From positions 1 to 50,638 of IMG/VR virus record IMGVR_UViG_3300022752_000106: DNA of 50,638 bases. The stretch is one strand, 5' to 3'. This DNA comes from a virus. Positions 35,362 through 42,093 of the stretch are shown piece by piece (the stretch's first letter is position 1; each line of letters begins with the position of its first letter). A model generated the notes under the pieces. It was not told the DNA's origin. It made no database searches and saw only the letters and a list, made by a program, of their open reading frames with translations. A program made the position numbers and the translations under genes.

Positions 35362-35370
35362 TATAAATAT
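35362..35370 (-). promoter_or_regulatory. late-type promoter motif ATATTTATA
   Basis: Minus-strand ATATTTATA directly after the stop of the T5orf172-type gene, 57 nt before the start at 35304. Confidence 0.4.
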
Positions 35371-35820
35371 TTAATCAAACTGTTCTCCAATTTTTTTAAT
35401 AACTTGTTTAGCTTCATCTAAAGAAACATAAAAAAACTCTCTTTCACCCCTAACACGTTTTTGTTTTAAATATTTGTGTACTTCTTTTTCAATACGCTCC
35501 CCATTAAAACAACTATACGAATATACAACATCAAAGGGCATAGGAACACCAGTTGATTTACTTAATTGAACAGCTCGTTCTTCAGGGTCATTTTTTGTAT
35601 AACCTATTTTTAACATTTCAGGCATTGAAGGATTAACCATTACATAAACATATTGATCACCTTTTTTACCATCAACACTTTGTCTTAAACGTCCCGTATA
35701 ATATTCAATAACATCCCATTCACCATCTTGTTTGATTGAATAATATTTTGGTTGAGGGGCTAAAGGTGTTCTACAATATGGAACATAGTTTTTAGCTTTT
35801 TCAATTGTTAAACGTTCCAT
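35371..35820 (-). CDS. T5orf172-type GIY-YIG domain protein
   Basis: YVYVMVNPSMPEMLKIGYTK (about 52-71), then DPEERAVQLSKSTGVPMPFD and IEKEVHKYLKQKRVRGEREF with EFFYVSLDEAKQVI, are the ordered motifs of the T5orf172 (Mug113) branch of the GIY-YIG superfamily. The full domain is present. These are found in many phages as possible DNA-cleaving accessory proteins; the target is unknown. It follows the 80-aa gene by 2 nt. Confidence 0.8.
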   Translation of the reverse strand: MERLTIEKAKNYVPYCRTPLAPQPKYYSIKQDGEWDVIEYYTGRLRQSVDGKKGDQYVYVMVNPSMPEMLKIGYTKNDPEERAVQLSKSTGVPMPFDVVYSYSCFNGERIEKEVHKYLKQKRVRGEREFFYVSLDEAKQVIKKIGEQFD

Positions 35821-35822
35821 AA

Positions 35823-36065
35823 TTAAAACCTAGCTTGAGCATTTGAACCTTTATACCATGGAAGTCCTTCTCTGTTTTTTAAAGCTTCTTTCCATTGAGC
35901 TTCTGTCATCTTAATTCCATTAAGATAATACTCTCGTTTACGTTTATTACCTTGAGGAATTAAAGCTGGTCCTTCCCAATTGTGAAGCTTACCATCAAAA
36001 GTATGCATGATAGTTCCGTCTGCAGTTCTAATTTTTCTACTTGGTTGATATTTTGGATTTTCCAT
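35823..36065 (-). CDS. 80-aa phage protein with a MORN-like motif
   Basis: The middle (TADGTIMHTFDGKLHNWEGP then REYYLNGIKMTEAQWKEAL) has the 'DGxxHxxxGPA...EYYxNGxxxxExxW' pattern seen in short MORN-like phage and bacterial proteins. No activity is known for these. It sits 2 nt upstream of the T5orf172-type gene and may be translated with it. Confidence 0.65.
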   Translation of the reverse strand: MENPKYQPSRKIRTADGTIMHTFDGKLHNWEGPALIPQGNKRKREYYLNGIKMTEAQWKEALKNREGLPWYKGSNAQARF

Positions 36066-36069
36066 TTTT

Positions 36070-36219
36070 TTATCTATTTAAATAAGCTGTCATTGCTACT
36101 TCACCAATTAAACATCCTGCTACAAATGCAAATCCAAATAATCCTGTAAAACTGAATGCTACATACAATCCAACGATTGTTAGAATTTTAATTTCTTTGT
36201 TTTCTACTTTACTTAACAT
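36070..36219 (-). CDS. 49-aa membrane protein
   Basis: ATG at 36219 opens MLSKVENKEIKILTIVGLYV; the rest is hydrophobic with one or two spans (FSFTGLFGFAFVAGCLIGEV) and ends TAYLNR. A degenerate promoter-like element (TTCGTATACTT) lies about 30 nt upstream at 36247-36257. Function unknown; holin-like or host-membrane roles are open. Confidence 0.6.
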   Translation of the reverse strand: MLSKVENKEIKILTIVGLYVAFSFTGLFGFAFVAGCLIGEVAMTAYLNR

Positions 36220-36285
36220 AACCTTAATTTTTATTTGTTTATACTGTAAGTATACGAATAAAAAATTAGGGAGCCAAGGATTTTT

Positions 36286-36567
36286 TTATTGGTAGAAAAT
36301 TACAGGTGCACTTCCTGCTCCTAAACTTGCAGATGTAATAGTTAATGGAAGAAAAACTCCTGCGGGTAAAGTAAATGAAACACCTGTTGCTTCAATAATA
36401 TTATTTGTAGCACCACGATCAACACCATACTTAAAGGCAGTGATAAGAGATCCAGTAGGATTATTAATAGAACCTGTTCCTAGACTTTGGATTCCTGAAA
36501 AAGATCCTGTAATAGAGTTTCCTGCGGTTAAAAGTGCACCTCCAAAATTTACTGGTATGTTTGCCAT
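36286..36567 (-). CDS. 93-aa Gly/Ser/Thr-rich protein, probably virion-associated
   Basis: The composition (ITGSFSGIQSLGTGSINNPT, then beta strands to FYQ) is that of virion structural proteins, and an ATATTTATA motif lies 18 nt upstream. No domain was recognised. It stands apart from the tail block among small genes. Confidence 0.6.
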   Translation of the reverse strand: MANIPVNFGGALLTAGNSITGSFSGIQSLGTGSINNPTGSLITAFKYGVDRGATNNIIEATGVSFTLPAGVFLPLTITSASLGAGSAPVIFYQ

Positions 36568-36573
36568 TTTATT

Positions 36574-36690
36574 TTAATTTTTGTTTATAAATATGTTAAA
36601 AAAACTAATTGTGCCACAAATAATAACTGCAATATAACCAATTGTAAAATGAACTGGAATCATCAATAAATTTTTTATAATGTTTTTCAT
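36574..36690 (-). CDS. 38-aa hydrophobic peptide
   Basis: ATG at 36690 opens MKNIIKNLLMIPVHFTIGYI and continues to AVIICGTISFFNIFINKN. It is one membrane span with a basic N-terminus. Its coding part overlaps the late-type motif of the next gene. Conserved status unknown, so the call is tentative. Confidence 0.45.
   Translation of the reverse strand: MKNIIKNLLMIPVHFTIGYIAVIICGTISFFNIFINKN
36586..36594 (-). promoter_or_regulatory. late-type promoter motif ATATTTATA
   Basis: Minus-strand ATATTTATA, 18 nt before the start at 36567. Confidence 0.5.
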
Positions 36691-36704
36691 AGTGGTTTTT
36701 TAAT

Positions 36705-36953
36705 TTAGAAATCATACAATTTACATTCAAAATTATTTTCGTCTAGCATATTGTTTATAAGTTTAATATGGTTATTTTGTTTGCTTTTTATATTAAACTT
36801 TACGTAAACTACATACTCATCTGGGATTAATAGATCCCAATCTGCAGGCTGCAACTTAATAGACTTATTGTAATTTTTATCAATAAATTCTATTCCCCTT
36901 TCGATTTCCTTCACACTTGGGCCGATCATTCCAAACCTATATTCACTCTTCAT
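36705..36953 (-). CDS. 82-aa hypothetical protein
   Basis: MKSEYRFGMIGPSVKEIERG, then a helix and strand pattern (QPADWDLLIPDEYVVYVKFN) and a Lys/Asn-rich end. No family recognised. A TATAAATA sequence ends 4 nt before its start; it is 1 nt from the stop of the 155-aa gene, suggesting co-translation. Confidence 0.55.
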   Translation of the reverse strand: MKSEYRFGMIGPSVKEIERGIEFIDKNYNKSIKLQPADWDLLIPDEYVVYVKFNIKSKQNNHIKLINNMLDENNFECKLYDF

Positions 36954-36954
36954 G

Positions 36955-37422
36955 TTATTTATATTTGCGTTTTAAAATTAAATCATAGTAATCTATTAAA
37001 TTTTCTCCATCCTTATTATATAGGGTATACTTCAATGGAAACTCCGATCTACATTTAGCAATTCTTTCTTTTCTAATACCTGTTGTGTTATATGTATAAT
37101 ATAACCAAGTTTCCCAATAATGATCTTGTTCTGGGGCTCGAAAGATAACTGCTATCTGTTTTCCAAAGAAAACAAATGACCAAACGGGAGCCCATTCAAA
37201 ACGATAATCGGTTGAATCCCATTTAGTTTTCCACCCTAATCCAACAAAATCAAATCCTATTTTTTTAGGTATAAATTTTAGATATCCTGGTTTATCTGGG
37301 TCTTTAATAGTTTTTCGTGGAAGAAAATAGGGAGTACCAATAACAACTTTACCAAAATACCATTTTAATTTTGGTCGTTTGAATGGTGAACAAAATGCTT
37401 TTAAATAATCAAAATTTTTCAT
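36955..37422 (-). CDS. 155-aa conserved phage protein, unknown
   Basis: Trp/Tyr/Phe-rich beta strands dominate (LKWYFGKVVIGTPYFLPRKT, FDFVGLGWKTKWDSTDYRFE, WSFVFFGKQIAVIF, HYWETWLYYTYNTTG). Similar aromatic-rich proteins with 'xxGLGWKTKWxxxxYRFEWxP' are known from many phages of diverse hosts without a role. The start lies 3 nt after the stop of the 58-aa gene. Confidence 0.65.
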   Translation of the reverse strand: MKNFDYLKAFCSPFKRPKLKWYFGKVVIGTPYFLPRKTIKDPDKPGYLKFIPKKIGFDFVGLGWKTKWDSTDYRFEWAPVWSFVFFGKQIAVIFRAPEQDHYWETWLYYTYNTTGIRKERIAKCRSEFPLKYTLYNKDGENLIDYYDLILKRKYK

Positions 37423-37425
37423 CTT

Positions 37426-37602
37426 TTAATCTTTTTTTGATTCTTCTTTTAAACCTATTAATAAACCTTTTTTATACGCAATATAATCTTCCTCGTATTT
37501 ACTTGGCCAAGCAATTAAATAAGTATTTCTTTCACTTTTTGGGTAAGTATAGAAATCTTTTTTTAATTTTTTTTTGGTTTTTCTTGGTAGTCTAAATTTC
37601 AT
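37426..37602 (-). CDS. 58-aa basic phage protein
   Basis: ATG at 37602 opens MKFRLPRKTKKKLKKDFYTY, followed by NTYLIAWPSKYEEDYIAYKK and a Lys-rich end. An upstream ATG (37653) is open but lies in the AT-rich leader (AATATATATGTATATTAC), so the internal start is preferred. It is the last leftward gene before the repeat block, and pairs with the 155-aa gene. Confidence 0.6.
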   Translation of the reverse strand: MKFRLPRKTKKKLKKDFYTYPKSERNTYLIAWPSKYEEDYIAYKKGLLIGLKEESKKD

Positions 37603-37800
37603 TGTAAATCTGTTTACGTCTTGTAATATACATATATATTTTGTCGACGCCAAGTATTTTTTAAAGAAGAAGGATTTGATTTTTAATATTTTTTATAAAA
37701 ATGGCCGATTTGGAAATTTGGGTTTTACTTTGGGGGATATATAAAGATATATGAGGTCGATGGTGTTAGGTTTTAAAGAGAAGAGATTTACTCTAAGTCC
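37603..37800. other. gene-free AT-rich spacer next to the repeat block
   Basis: The stretch next to the 58-aa gene holds a TATA-rich promoter-like region (about 37620-37645). Nothing else was recognised up to 37800; TTTGGGGGATATATAAAG near 37731 is the only odd composition. Confidence 0.5.
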
Positions 37801-37859
37801 ATGTCCTTCACCACCCCGCCATATATTGACCCCAACGCGCGTGGTACCCAGTACGTGAT

Positions 37860-39022
37860 ACTATATGCATACCATATATATACCGCCGTACGCCACCAGA
37901 CCCCCCTACAGGGTCATAGGGTCACAGGGTCACAAGGTCTCAAATCCACAGAACCGCAAGGTCACCAGATCACTGGGTCACTGGGTCATTGAGTCACTGG
38001 ATCACCAGAGTCACATGGTCACTGGGTTATCCAGGTCACTGGGATCATTGAGTCACCATCATCATATCTCCCCAATGTACCATTGTTAGGGTAACCAGGT
38101 ACCAGGGTTACCCAACTACCAGGGTTGCCAGGGTCACAGGGTACCCAGGTTACCAGGGTCACAGGTCACGGGTCACAGGGTACCCAAGCATCCAATCACC
38201 CAGATAACCAGGGTCACATGGTAACCAGGTACCCAGATTACCCAACCATCCAAGCATCCAGATTCTCAGGTTACGGGTTACCCAAGTAGCCAAGCATCCA
38301 GGTAACCAGGTAACCAAACACCAGGGTTACCATATCACCAGGGTCACCAGGTATCCAGGTACCCAAGTACCAGGATCACAGGGTTACTAGGGTAACCAAG
38401 TAGCCAAGCACCCGGGTCATAGGATCACCATATCACCAGATTACCAGGGTTACCCAACTACCAGGGTCACCAGGTAACCAGGTACCAGGGTCAACCAGGT
38501 TACCCAACTACCCAACCACCCAAATACCAGGGTACCAGGGTAACCAAGTATCCAGGTATCCAAGCATCCAGGTAACCAGGTACCAGGATTACCCCAAGCA
38601 TCCAGGTAACCAGGTACCCAAACACCAGGGTTACCCAAGTACCAGGTTACCCAACCATCCAACCACCCAGATCGCGGGTCACAGGATAACCAGGTATCCA
38701 GGTTACCAGGGTCACCCAACTACCAGGGTTACCATATCACCAGGGTCACCAGGTATCCAAGTACCCAGGTTACCATGGTTACCCAAGTACCAGGGTCACC
38801 AGGTAACCAGGTACCAGGGTCACGGGTCACCAGGGTTACCCAACTACCCAACCACCCAAGTATCCAGGTTCTCAGGTCATGGGTTACCCAACTAGCCAAA
38901 CACCAGGGTCACATGGTAACCAGATACCCAAGTACCAGGGTCACGGGTTACCAGGGTACCCAACTACCCAAGTATCCAGGTAACCAGGTTCTCAGATCAT
39001 TGGGTAACCAGGTAACCATGGT
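37860..39022. repeat. dense degenerate short repeats built on GGTNACC / CCAGGTA
   Basis: About 1.15 kb, GC-richer than all flanking DNA. The plus strand is a mosaic of 7-10 bp words: CCAGGTAACC, CCAGGTACC, CCAGGGTTACCC, CCAGGGTCACC and CCAAGCATCC. By hand I count about 36 copies of the palindrome GGTNACC and about a dozen of GGTACC, where chance predicts fewer than one. The left part (37900-38060) is dominated by GGGTCAC / GAGTCACTGG words, the rest by GGTAACC and GGTTACC. Spacing is not uniform, and open frames only reflect the repeats. Candidate roles: replication origin, packaging or recombination site, or a protein-binding array. Confidence 0.9.
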
Positions 39023-39023
39023 C

Positions 39024-39194
39024 TCACCACTTTGGATTATTGGTTTTTGATTTTACCAGCTCACCGTTCTCAAAATAATAGAACTCCAGCTTACCGTCTT
39101 CACGCTTTACGGTCACGTTGGCTTGGTCGGTTAAGCACCCATCAATATTTAGAATGCGTGTTTGGTTTAATCGGATAAATGTGTATGTGCTCAT
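39024..39194 (-). CDS. 56-aa early protein, first gene right of the repeat block
   Basis: ATG at 39194 opens MSTYTFIRLNQTRILNIDGC, then beta strands (VTVKREDGKLEFYYFENGEL) ending NPKW. The C-terminus overlaps the edge of the repeat block. No TTCGTATATT box is upstream, unlike most neighbours; a hairpin and TATAAT-like element (39217-39262) lies there. Function unknown. Confidence 0.6.
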   Translation of the reverse strand: MSTYTFIRLNQTRILNIDGCLTDQANVTVKREDGKLEFYYFENGELVKSKTNNPKW

Positions 39195-39221
39195 GTGTGT
39201 CTTTGTTTTACGCACCCCGAA

Positions 39222-39239
39222 AGCCCGATTGCTCGGGCT
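39222..39239 (-). terminator. hairpin between early genes
   Basis: Stem AGCCCGA / TCGGGCT, loop of 4, downstream of the gene at 39277-39534. The surrounding 46 bp are almost repeated at 39846-39902. No clear T-run follows on the minus strand, so a transcript-processing or cassette role is also possible. Confidence 0.55.
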
Positions 39240-39276
39240 ACAGGGCGTATAATTAAAAGATAAAATTGTTGCTTAT

Positions 39277-39534
39277 TTAAAAATCTTGGTCACATACCTC
39301 ATCATGTAAGTCAAGCATGTACTGGCGCTCCATCATCTCCTGCTTATAGGTCTTGGTCTTAAATACCTCAAATGGAGCAATTGGGTTATCGCTCTTGACT
39401 CTAACATAGTACTCATCCCATACCGCTCTAGCGTTATCAACCTCAATCAATATATGGCTTGGTTCTAGGTTTAGGGAGTATGTCTTAATTACTTTACCAC
39501 TTAAATCACTCACTGTAAAATCAACTTTAATCAT
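39277..39534 (-). CDS. 85-aa early protein, unknown
   Basis: ATG at 39534 opens MIKVDFTVSDLSGKVIKTYS; the rest alternates strands and helices and ends DLHDEVCDQDF. A TTG start three codons upstream would also be open, but the ATG sits at the usual distance (24 nt) from the promoter box. No family recognised. Confidence 0.6.
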   Translation of the reverse strand: MIKVDFTVSDLSGKVIKTYSLNLEPSHILIEVDNARAVWDEYYVRVKSDNPIAPFEVFKTKTYKQEMMERQYMLDLHDEVCDQDF

Positions 39535-39558
39535 GTTTCTCAATTTATTTATACACTC

Positions 39559-39568
39559 AATATACGAA
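39559..39568 (-). promoter_or_regulatory. early-type promoter box TTCGTATATT
   Basis: 24 nt before the start at 39534; AGTGTATAA follows the box as in most copies. Confidence 0.6.
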
Positions 39569-39575
39569 CCTTACT

Positions 39576-39773
39576 TTACTTTTGGGTTTCTCTAATTGCT
39601 ACTAACAACCCAACTAAAACCAATAAACTCAATACCACCATCGCAAGTGTTACATTCAATGCAAACAATGCTACTACCAATGCCGCTGCTGAGAACATAT
39701 TAAAATCACCCCCCTTAAATAATATCGTTCCTAAAACATTCACTCCCAAAATAATTGCAATCGCTAACATCAT
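39576..39773 (-). CDS. 65-aa membrane protein
   Basis: Two hydrophobic segments (MMLAIAIILGVNVLGTILF, then FSAAALVVALFALNVTLAMV through VVLSLLVLVGLLVAIRE) and a short polar loop (KGGDFNM). Typical small early phage membrane protein; role unknown. Confidence 0.6.
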   Translation of the reverse strand: MMLAIAIILGVNVLGTILFKGGDFNMFSAAALVVALFALNVTLAMVVLSLLVLVGLLVAIRETQK

Positions 39774-39815
39774 AACCTTTAATTTTTAAATTTATCTTAT
39801 CTTATTTATACACCC

Positions 39816-39825
39816 AATATACGAA
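39816..39825 (-). promoter_or_regulatory. early-type promoter box TTCGTATATT
   Basis: 42 nt before the start at 39773, one of the longer spacings; GGGTGTATAA follows the box. Confidence 0.55.
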
Positions 39826-39859
39826 CCCATCTACCCAACCCATATTCCCAGACCCCAAA

Positions 39860-39877
39860 AGCCCGATTACTCGGGCT
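39860..39877 (-). terminator. hairpin between early genes
   Basis: Stem AGCCCGA / TCGGGCT, loop TTAC in plus orientation, between the AT-hook-like gene's stop and the promoter of the 65-aa gene; near-copy of the element at 39222-39239. Confidence 0.55.
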
Positions 39878-39904
39878 CACAGGTCGTATAATTAAAAAGA
39901 TAAC

Positions 39905-40237
39905 TTATCCGGCTATCTCATCGCCTTTAACTTGAACTGGTCTTCCACGCTTAACAGCTCCACCATTTAACTCAGCCTTAGCCTTCAACTCAGCTAATCG
40001 TAACTGCCTAGCACTATTTGGATTTACAGGACGTCCTTGACCTATACCTAATGCTTTATTTGCTGCTTGCATTTTCAAACGGAACTGACGTTCTGAATTC
40101 ACATTTACAGGGCGTCCACGTTTCAACTCACCATTTGCTTTTTTAGCCGCTAATTCTGCTAAGCGGATTTGTCTTGCACTATTAACATTAACTGGACGAC
40201 CTAATTGCTTTACTTCACTTGTTTCTACTTTTTTCAT
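39905..40237 (-). CDS. AT-hook-like repeat protein, 110 aa
   Basis: Four GRPV motifs (LGRPVNVNSARQIRLAEL, RGRPVNVNSERQFRLKMQ, QGRPVNPNSARQLRLAEL, RGRPVQVKG) at about residues 13, 41, 68 and 97 give a period of about 28 residues. GRP in a basic setting is the AT-hook core, which binds the minor groove of AT-rich DNA; each hook is followed by an Asn-Ser-x-Arg-Gln helix. A paralogue lies at 41732-42055. A nucleoid- or host-DNA-binding role is likely; the 'NSxRQ' extension is not standard. Confidence 0.7.
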   Translation of the reverse strand: MKKVETSEVKQLGRPVNVNSARQIRLAELAAKKANGELKRGRPVNVNSERQFRLKMQAANKALGIGQGRPVNPNSARQLRLAELKAKAELNGGAVKRGRPVQVKGDEIAG

Positions 40238-40267
40238 AACTTTATTTCTTTTTATTTTTATACACTC

Positions 40268-40277
40268 AATATACGAA
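40268..40277 (-). promoter_or_regulatory. early-type promoter box TTCGTATATT
   Basis: 30 nt before the AT-hook-like gene start at 40237; AGTGTATAAA follows. Confidence 0.6.
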
Positions 40278-40300
40278 CTATCTATTTACCTACTTATTCC

Positions 40301-40432
40301 TTAAACACTAAAATAACAAGTAGTCCCAATAGTAATACAATTATACACTATTAAACTAATTACTCCAATTACAAAACCAATTACTAAAATTTCTACTAAA
40401 TTACTTTTTACTAAACTTAAACTTTTTTTCAT
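40301..40432 (-). CDS. 43-aa membrane peptide
   Basis: ATG at 40432 opens MKKSLSLVKSNLVEILVIGF and a single span (VIGVISLIVY) leads to a Cys-containing end (NCITIGTTCYFSV). The stop TAA is followed directly by GGAATAA, the recurring end signature of this region. Confidence 0.55.
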   Translation of the reverse strand: MKKSLSLVKSNLVEILVIGFVIGVISLIVYNCITIGTTCYFSV

Positions 40433-40459
40433 AACTTTATTTTTTTTAATTATACACTC

Positions 40460-40469
40460 AATATACGAA
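40460..40469 (-). promoter_or_regulatory. early-type promoter box TTCGTATATT
   Basis: 27 nt before the start at 40432; GAGTGTATAAT follows, with a perfect TATAAT. Confidence 0.6.
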
Positions 40470-40495
40470 ATTTAATTTAACTTACTTATTCCTTT

Positions 40496-40576
40496 TTACT
40501 CATTAATTTTAATTTTTCTAATTTCTAAAATCAATAATACAATACCTAAAATAATAAAACCACCAAATATTAACAT
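40496..40576 (-). CDS. 26-aa membrane peptide
   Basis: ATG at 40576 opens MLIFGGFIILGIVLLILEIR and ends KIKINE. It is one membrane span plus a basic tail. It is short, but has its own promoter box at the normal distance and the AAAGGAATAAG signature after its stop, which supports it as a gene. Confidence 0.5.
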   Translation of the reverse strand: MLIFGGFIILGIVLLILEIRKIKINE

Positions 40577-40603
40577 AACTTATCTTTTTTTAATTATACA
40601 CTA

Positions 40604-40613
40604 AATATACAAA
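40604..40613 (-). promoter_or_regulatory. early-type promoter box, variant TTTGTATATT
   Basis: 27 nt before the 26-codon gene at 40576; TAGTGTATAAT follows. Confidence 0.5.
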
Positions 40614-40620
40614 AGTAACT

Positions 40621-40866
40621 TTAAATAGTTACTTCCTCAATTTCATATTCAAAAGTATCATATAATTTATCCTTTATATCTTCTAAACTAAATAAATTTA
40701 AATATTCATCTTTTTCTAAATCAGTATTACAATTATCCCAATCTATTTCATAATGTTTTTCCACTATAAATTTCTTACTTTCTTCTAAAGAATTAAACAC
40801 TTTAACTTTAACATCTCTTATTTTATAAGAGGAAGAATCTAAATCATAAATTTTAACTACAAACAT
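40621..40866 (-). CDS. 81-aa acidic early protein
   Basis: MFVVKIYDLDSSSYKIRDVK starts an alternating strand/helix protein with many Asp and Glu (DWDNCNTDLEKDEYLNLFSL). No family recognised. Acidic small early proteins often bind host enzymes, but nothing here proves that. Confidence 0.6.
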   Translation of the reverse strand: MFVVKIYDLDSSSYKIRDVKVKVFNSLEESKKFIVEKHYEIDWDNCNTDLEKDEYLNLFSLEDIKDKLYDTFEYEIEEVTI

Positions 40867-40892
40867 ATTTTTATTTTTTTAATTATACACTA

Positions 40893-40902
40893 AATATACA
40901 AA
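40893..40902 (-). promoter_or_regulatory. early-type promoter box, variant TTTGTATATT
   Basis: 26 nt before the start at 40866; TAGTGTATAAT follows. Confidence 0.5.
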
Positions 40903-40998
40903 CTATTTTTTATTAACTTTATTCCCTGATTTCATAATTAATTTCATTATTAACACTACATTTAATAATAAACTAAAATAAATTAAATCACCTATCAT
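40903..40998 (-). CDS. 31-aa membrane peptide
   Basis: ATG at 40998 opens MIGDLIYFSLLLNVVLIMKL and ends GNKVNKK: one span and a basic tail. A degraded promoter box lies upstream, inside the 3' end of the next gene (about 41018-41035), so transcription may be weak or read-through. Confidence 0.45.
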   Translation of the reverse strand: MIGDLIYFSLLLNVVLIMKLIMKSGNKVNKK

Positions 40999-41013
40999 AT
41001 TTTTATTTTTTAA

Positions 41014-41208
41014 TTATACATTTAATTTACTAAAACCTTTTATTATATCTACTTCCTTATCATCTAATCTAATAAACTTAAACTCAGTTTCCCCTTCAAA
41101 TACAACACTCCAATTTTTATCATCACCACCTTTTTTTCTAATTATACAACTTACTTTTTTACAAAATTTAATTTCAATTAAACTAATAACATTTTTTAAA
41201 TCAATCAT
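41014..41208 (-). CDS. 64-aa early protein
   Basis: MIDLKNVISLIEIKFCKKVS leads to beta strands (NWSVVFEGETEFKFIRLDDK). It has two cysteines and a basic centre (CIIRKKGGDDK). No family recognised. Its last codons overlap the degenerate promoter of the 31-aa gene. Confidence 0.55.
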   Translation of the reverse strand: MIDLKNVISLIEIKFCKKVSCIIRKKGGDDKNWSVVFEGETEFKFIRLDDKEVDIIKGFSKLNV

Positions 41209-41233
41209 TTTATTTCTTTTTAATTATACCATC

Positions 41234-41243
41234 AATATACAAA
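41234..41243 (-). promoter_or_regulatory. early-type promoter box, variant TTTGTATATT
   Basis: 25 nt before the start at 41208; GATGGTATAAT follows. Confidence 0.5.
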
Positions 41244-41266
41244 TTTCTTTTTAATTAAGTTATTCC

Positions 41267-41395
41267 TTAATTTAATCTAATTATACTATCTTCAAATCTA
41301 AACACTTCAGGTTTAAAGTAAAATTGTACAGTATTCATTTCCTGGATTAATAAAAATGCTCTTAATAACAATTCTTTTCTTTCTTTTTCACTCAT
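41267..41395 (-). CDS. 42-aa helical early protein
   Basis: ATG at 41395 opens MSEKERKELLLRAFLLIQEM, then NTVQFYFKPEVFRFEDSIIR and LN. The stop is part of TTAAGGAATAA. Not recognised. Confidence 0.55.
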   Translation of the reverse strand: MSEKERKELLLRAFLLIQEMNTVQFYFKPEVFRFEDSIIRLN

Positions 41396-41416
41396 TTTAT
41401 TTTCTTTTTATATCAT

Positions 41417-41426
41417 CAATATACGA
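41417..41426 (-). promoter_or_regulatory. early-type promoter box TTCGTATATT
   Basis: 21 nt before the start at 41395; the second element is degenerate (GATGATATAA). Confidence 0.55.
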
Positions 41427-41438
41427 AGGAGAAATGTA

Positions 41439-41648
41439 TTAAAACATTCCTCCACTTATTACAAATCTATATCTATACTGAATTTTATAACCATCTTCAC
41501 TATAAACTTCTTCACATACTTTTTCTCTTTCACACCATTCTAAATCATTATAATAAGTCCATCCATCAGGACCCGTCCCATGTATTCTAATTTGTAAATT
41601 CTTATTTTCTACTTTTTCTAACTCTTCAATCAATTCTTTTACTGTCAT
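41439..41648 (-). CDS. 69-aa early protein
   Basis: MTVKELIEELEKVENKNLQI then RIHGTGPDGWTYYNDLEWCE and C-terminal strands (KIQYRYRFVISGGMF). The 'MTVKELIEELEKx(D/N)(K/P)' opening followed by beta strands is common to small phage proteins sometimes grouped as immunity-like or unknown. Role open. Confidence 0.6.
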   Translation of the reverse strand: MTVKELIEELEKVENKNLQIRIHGTGPDGWTYYNDLEWCEREKVCEEVYSEDGYKIQYRYRFVISGGMF

Positions 41649-41673
41649 TTTCTATCTTTTTAATTATACAATC

Positions 41674-41683
41674 AATATACGAA
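41674..41683 (-). promoter_or_regulatory. early-type promoter box TTCGTATATT fused to a hairpin
   Basis: 25 nt before the start at 41648; TTGTATAATT follows. The box directly joins the hairpin at 41683-41704. Confidence 0.6.
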
Positions 41684-41704
41684 AGCCTCTTTAATAAGAG
41701 GCTT
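41683..41704 (-). terminator. hairpin directly upstream of a promoter box (stem-loop/promoter cassette)
   Basis: Stem AAGCCTCTT / AAGAGGCTT, loop of 4. On the minus strand it ends the gene at 41732 and the promoter of the next gene begins at its last base. Confidence 0.7.
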
Positions 41705-41731
41705 CCTTTGATGATGATTATTATTTTATTC

Positions 41732-42055
41732 CTAAGCAGCTATTTCATTATTATCTTTTTTAGGTCGTCCTCTTTTAACTAAACCTAACTTTCTCTTACT
41801 CTCTAACTCTTTTAGTCTTTTCTGTCTTTCACTATTTTCATTTACAGGACGTCCTTTTTTCAACTCTCCATTTTTTCTTTTATTTTCTAACTCACTAATC
41901 CTCTTTTGTCTTTCACTATTTTCATTTACAGGTCGTCCTCTTTTTAACAATCCTAACTCTCTTTTACTCTCTAATTCTTTAATCCTTTGTTGTCTTACAC
42001 TGTTTTCATTTACAGGACGTCCTAATTTTTTTACTTCATTTTTCATAACTTTCAT
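41732..42055 (-). CDS. AT-hook-like repeat protein, 107 aa (paralogue)
   Basis: Four GRPV/GRPK motifs again (LGRPVNENSVRQQRIKELES, RGRPVNENSERQKRISELEN, KGRPVNENSERQKRLKELES, RGRPKKDNNEI) with a period near 28 residues, aligning fully with the 39905-40237 product; the units within this copy are more alike than those of the paralogue. The protein is very basic (pI clearly high from Lys/Arg content). It should bind AT-rich DNA. Duplicated early DNA-binding proteins may coat phage DNA or disturb the host nucleoid. Confidence 0.7.
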   Translation of the reverse strand: MKVMKNEVKKLGRPVNENSVRQQRIKELESKRELGLLKRGRPVNENSERQKRISELENKRKNGELKKGRPVNENSERQKRLKELESKRKLGLVKRGRPKKDNNEIAA

Positions 42056-42083
42056 TTTTTTATTTCTTTTTAATTATACAATC

Positions 42084-42093
42084 AATATACGAA
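42084..42093 (-). promoter_or_regulatory. early-type promoter box TTCGTATATT
   Basis: 28 nt before the AT-hook-like gene start at 42055; TTGTATAATT follows. Confidence 0.6.

Noticed and set aside
37860-39022. CRISPR array
   Set aside because: Words are 7-10 bp, vary in sequence and spacing, and there are no uniform repeats or spacers nor cas genes.
37801-39050. Several open reading frames on both strands in the repeat block (for example 37801-37992, 38450-38719, 38775-39050)
   Set aside because: Their products are just translated short repeats (VTGYQGT, GYLDTW words), have no usual leader, and the plus-strand ones run against all other genes.
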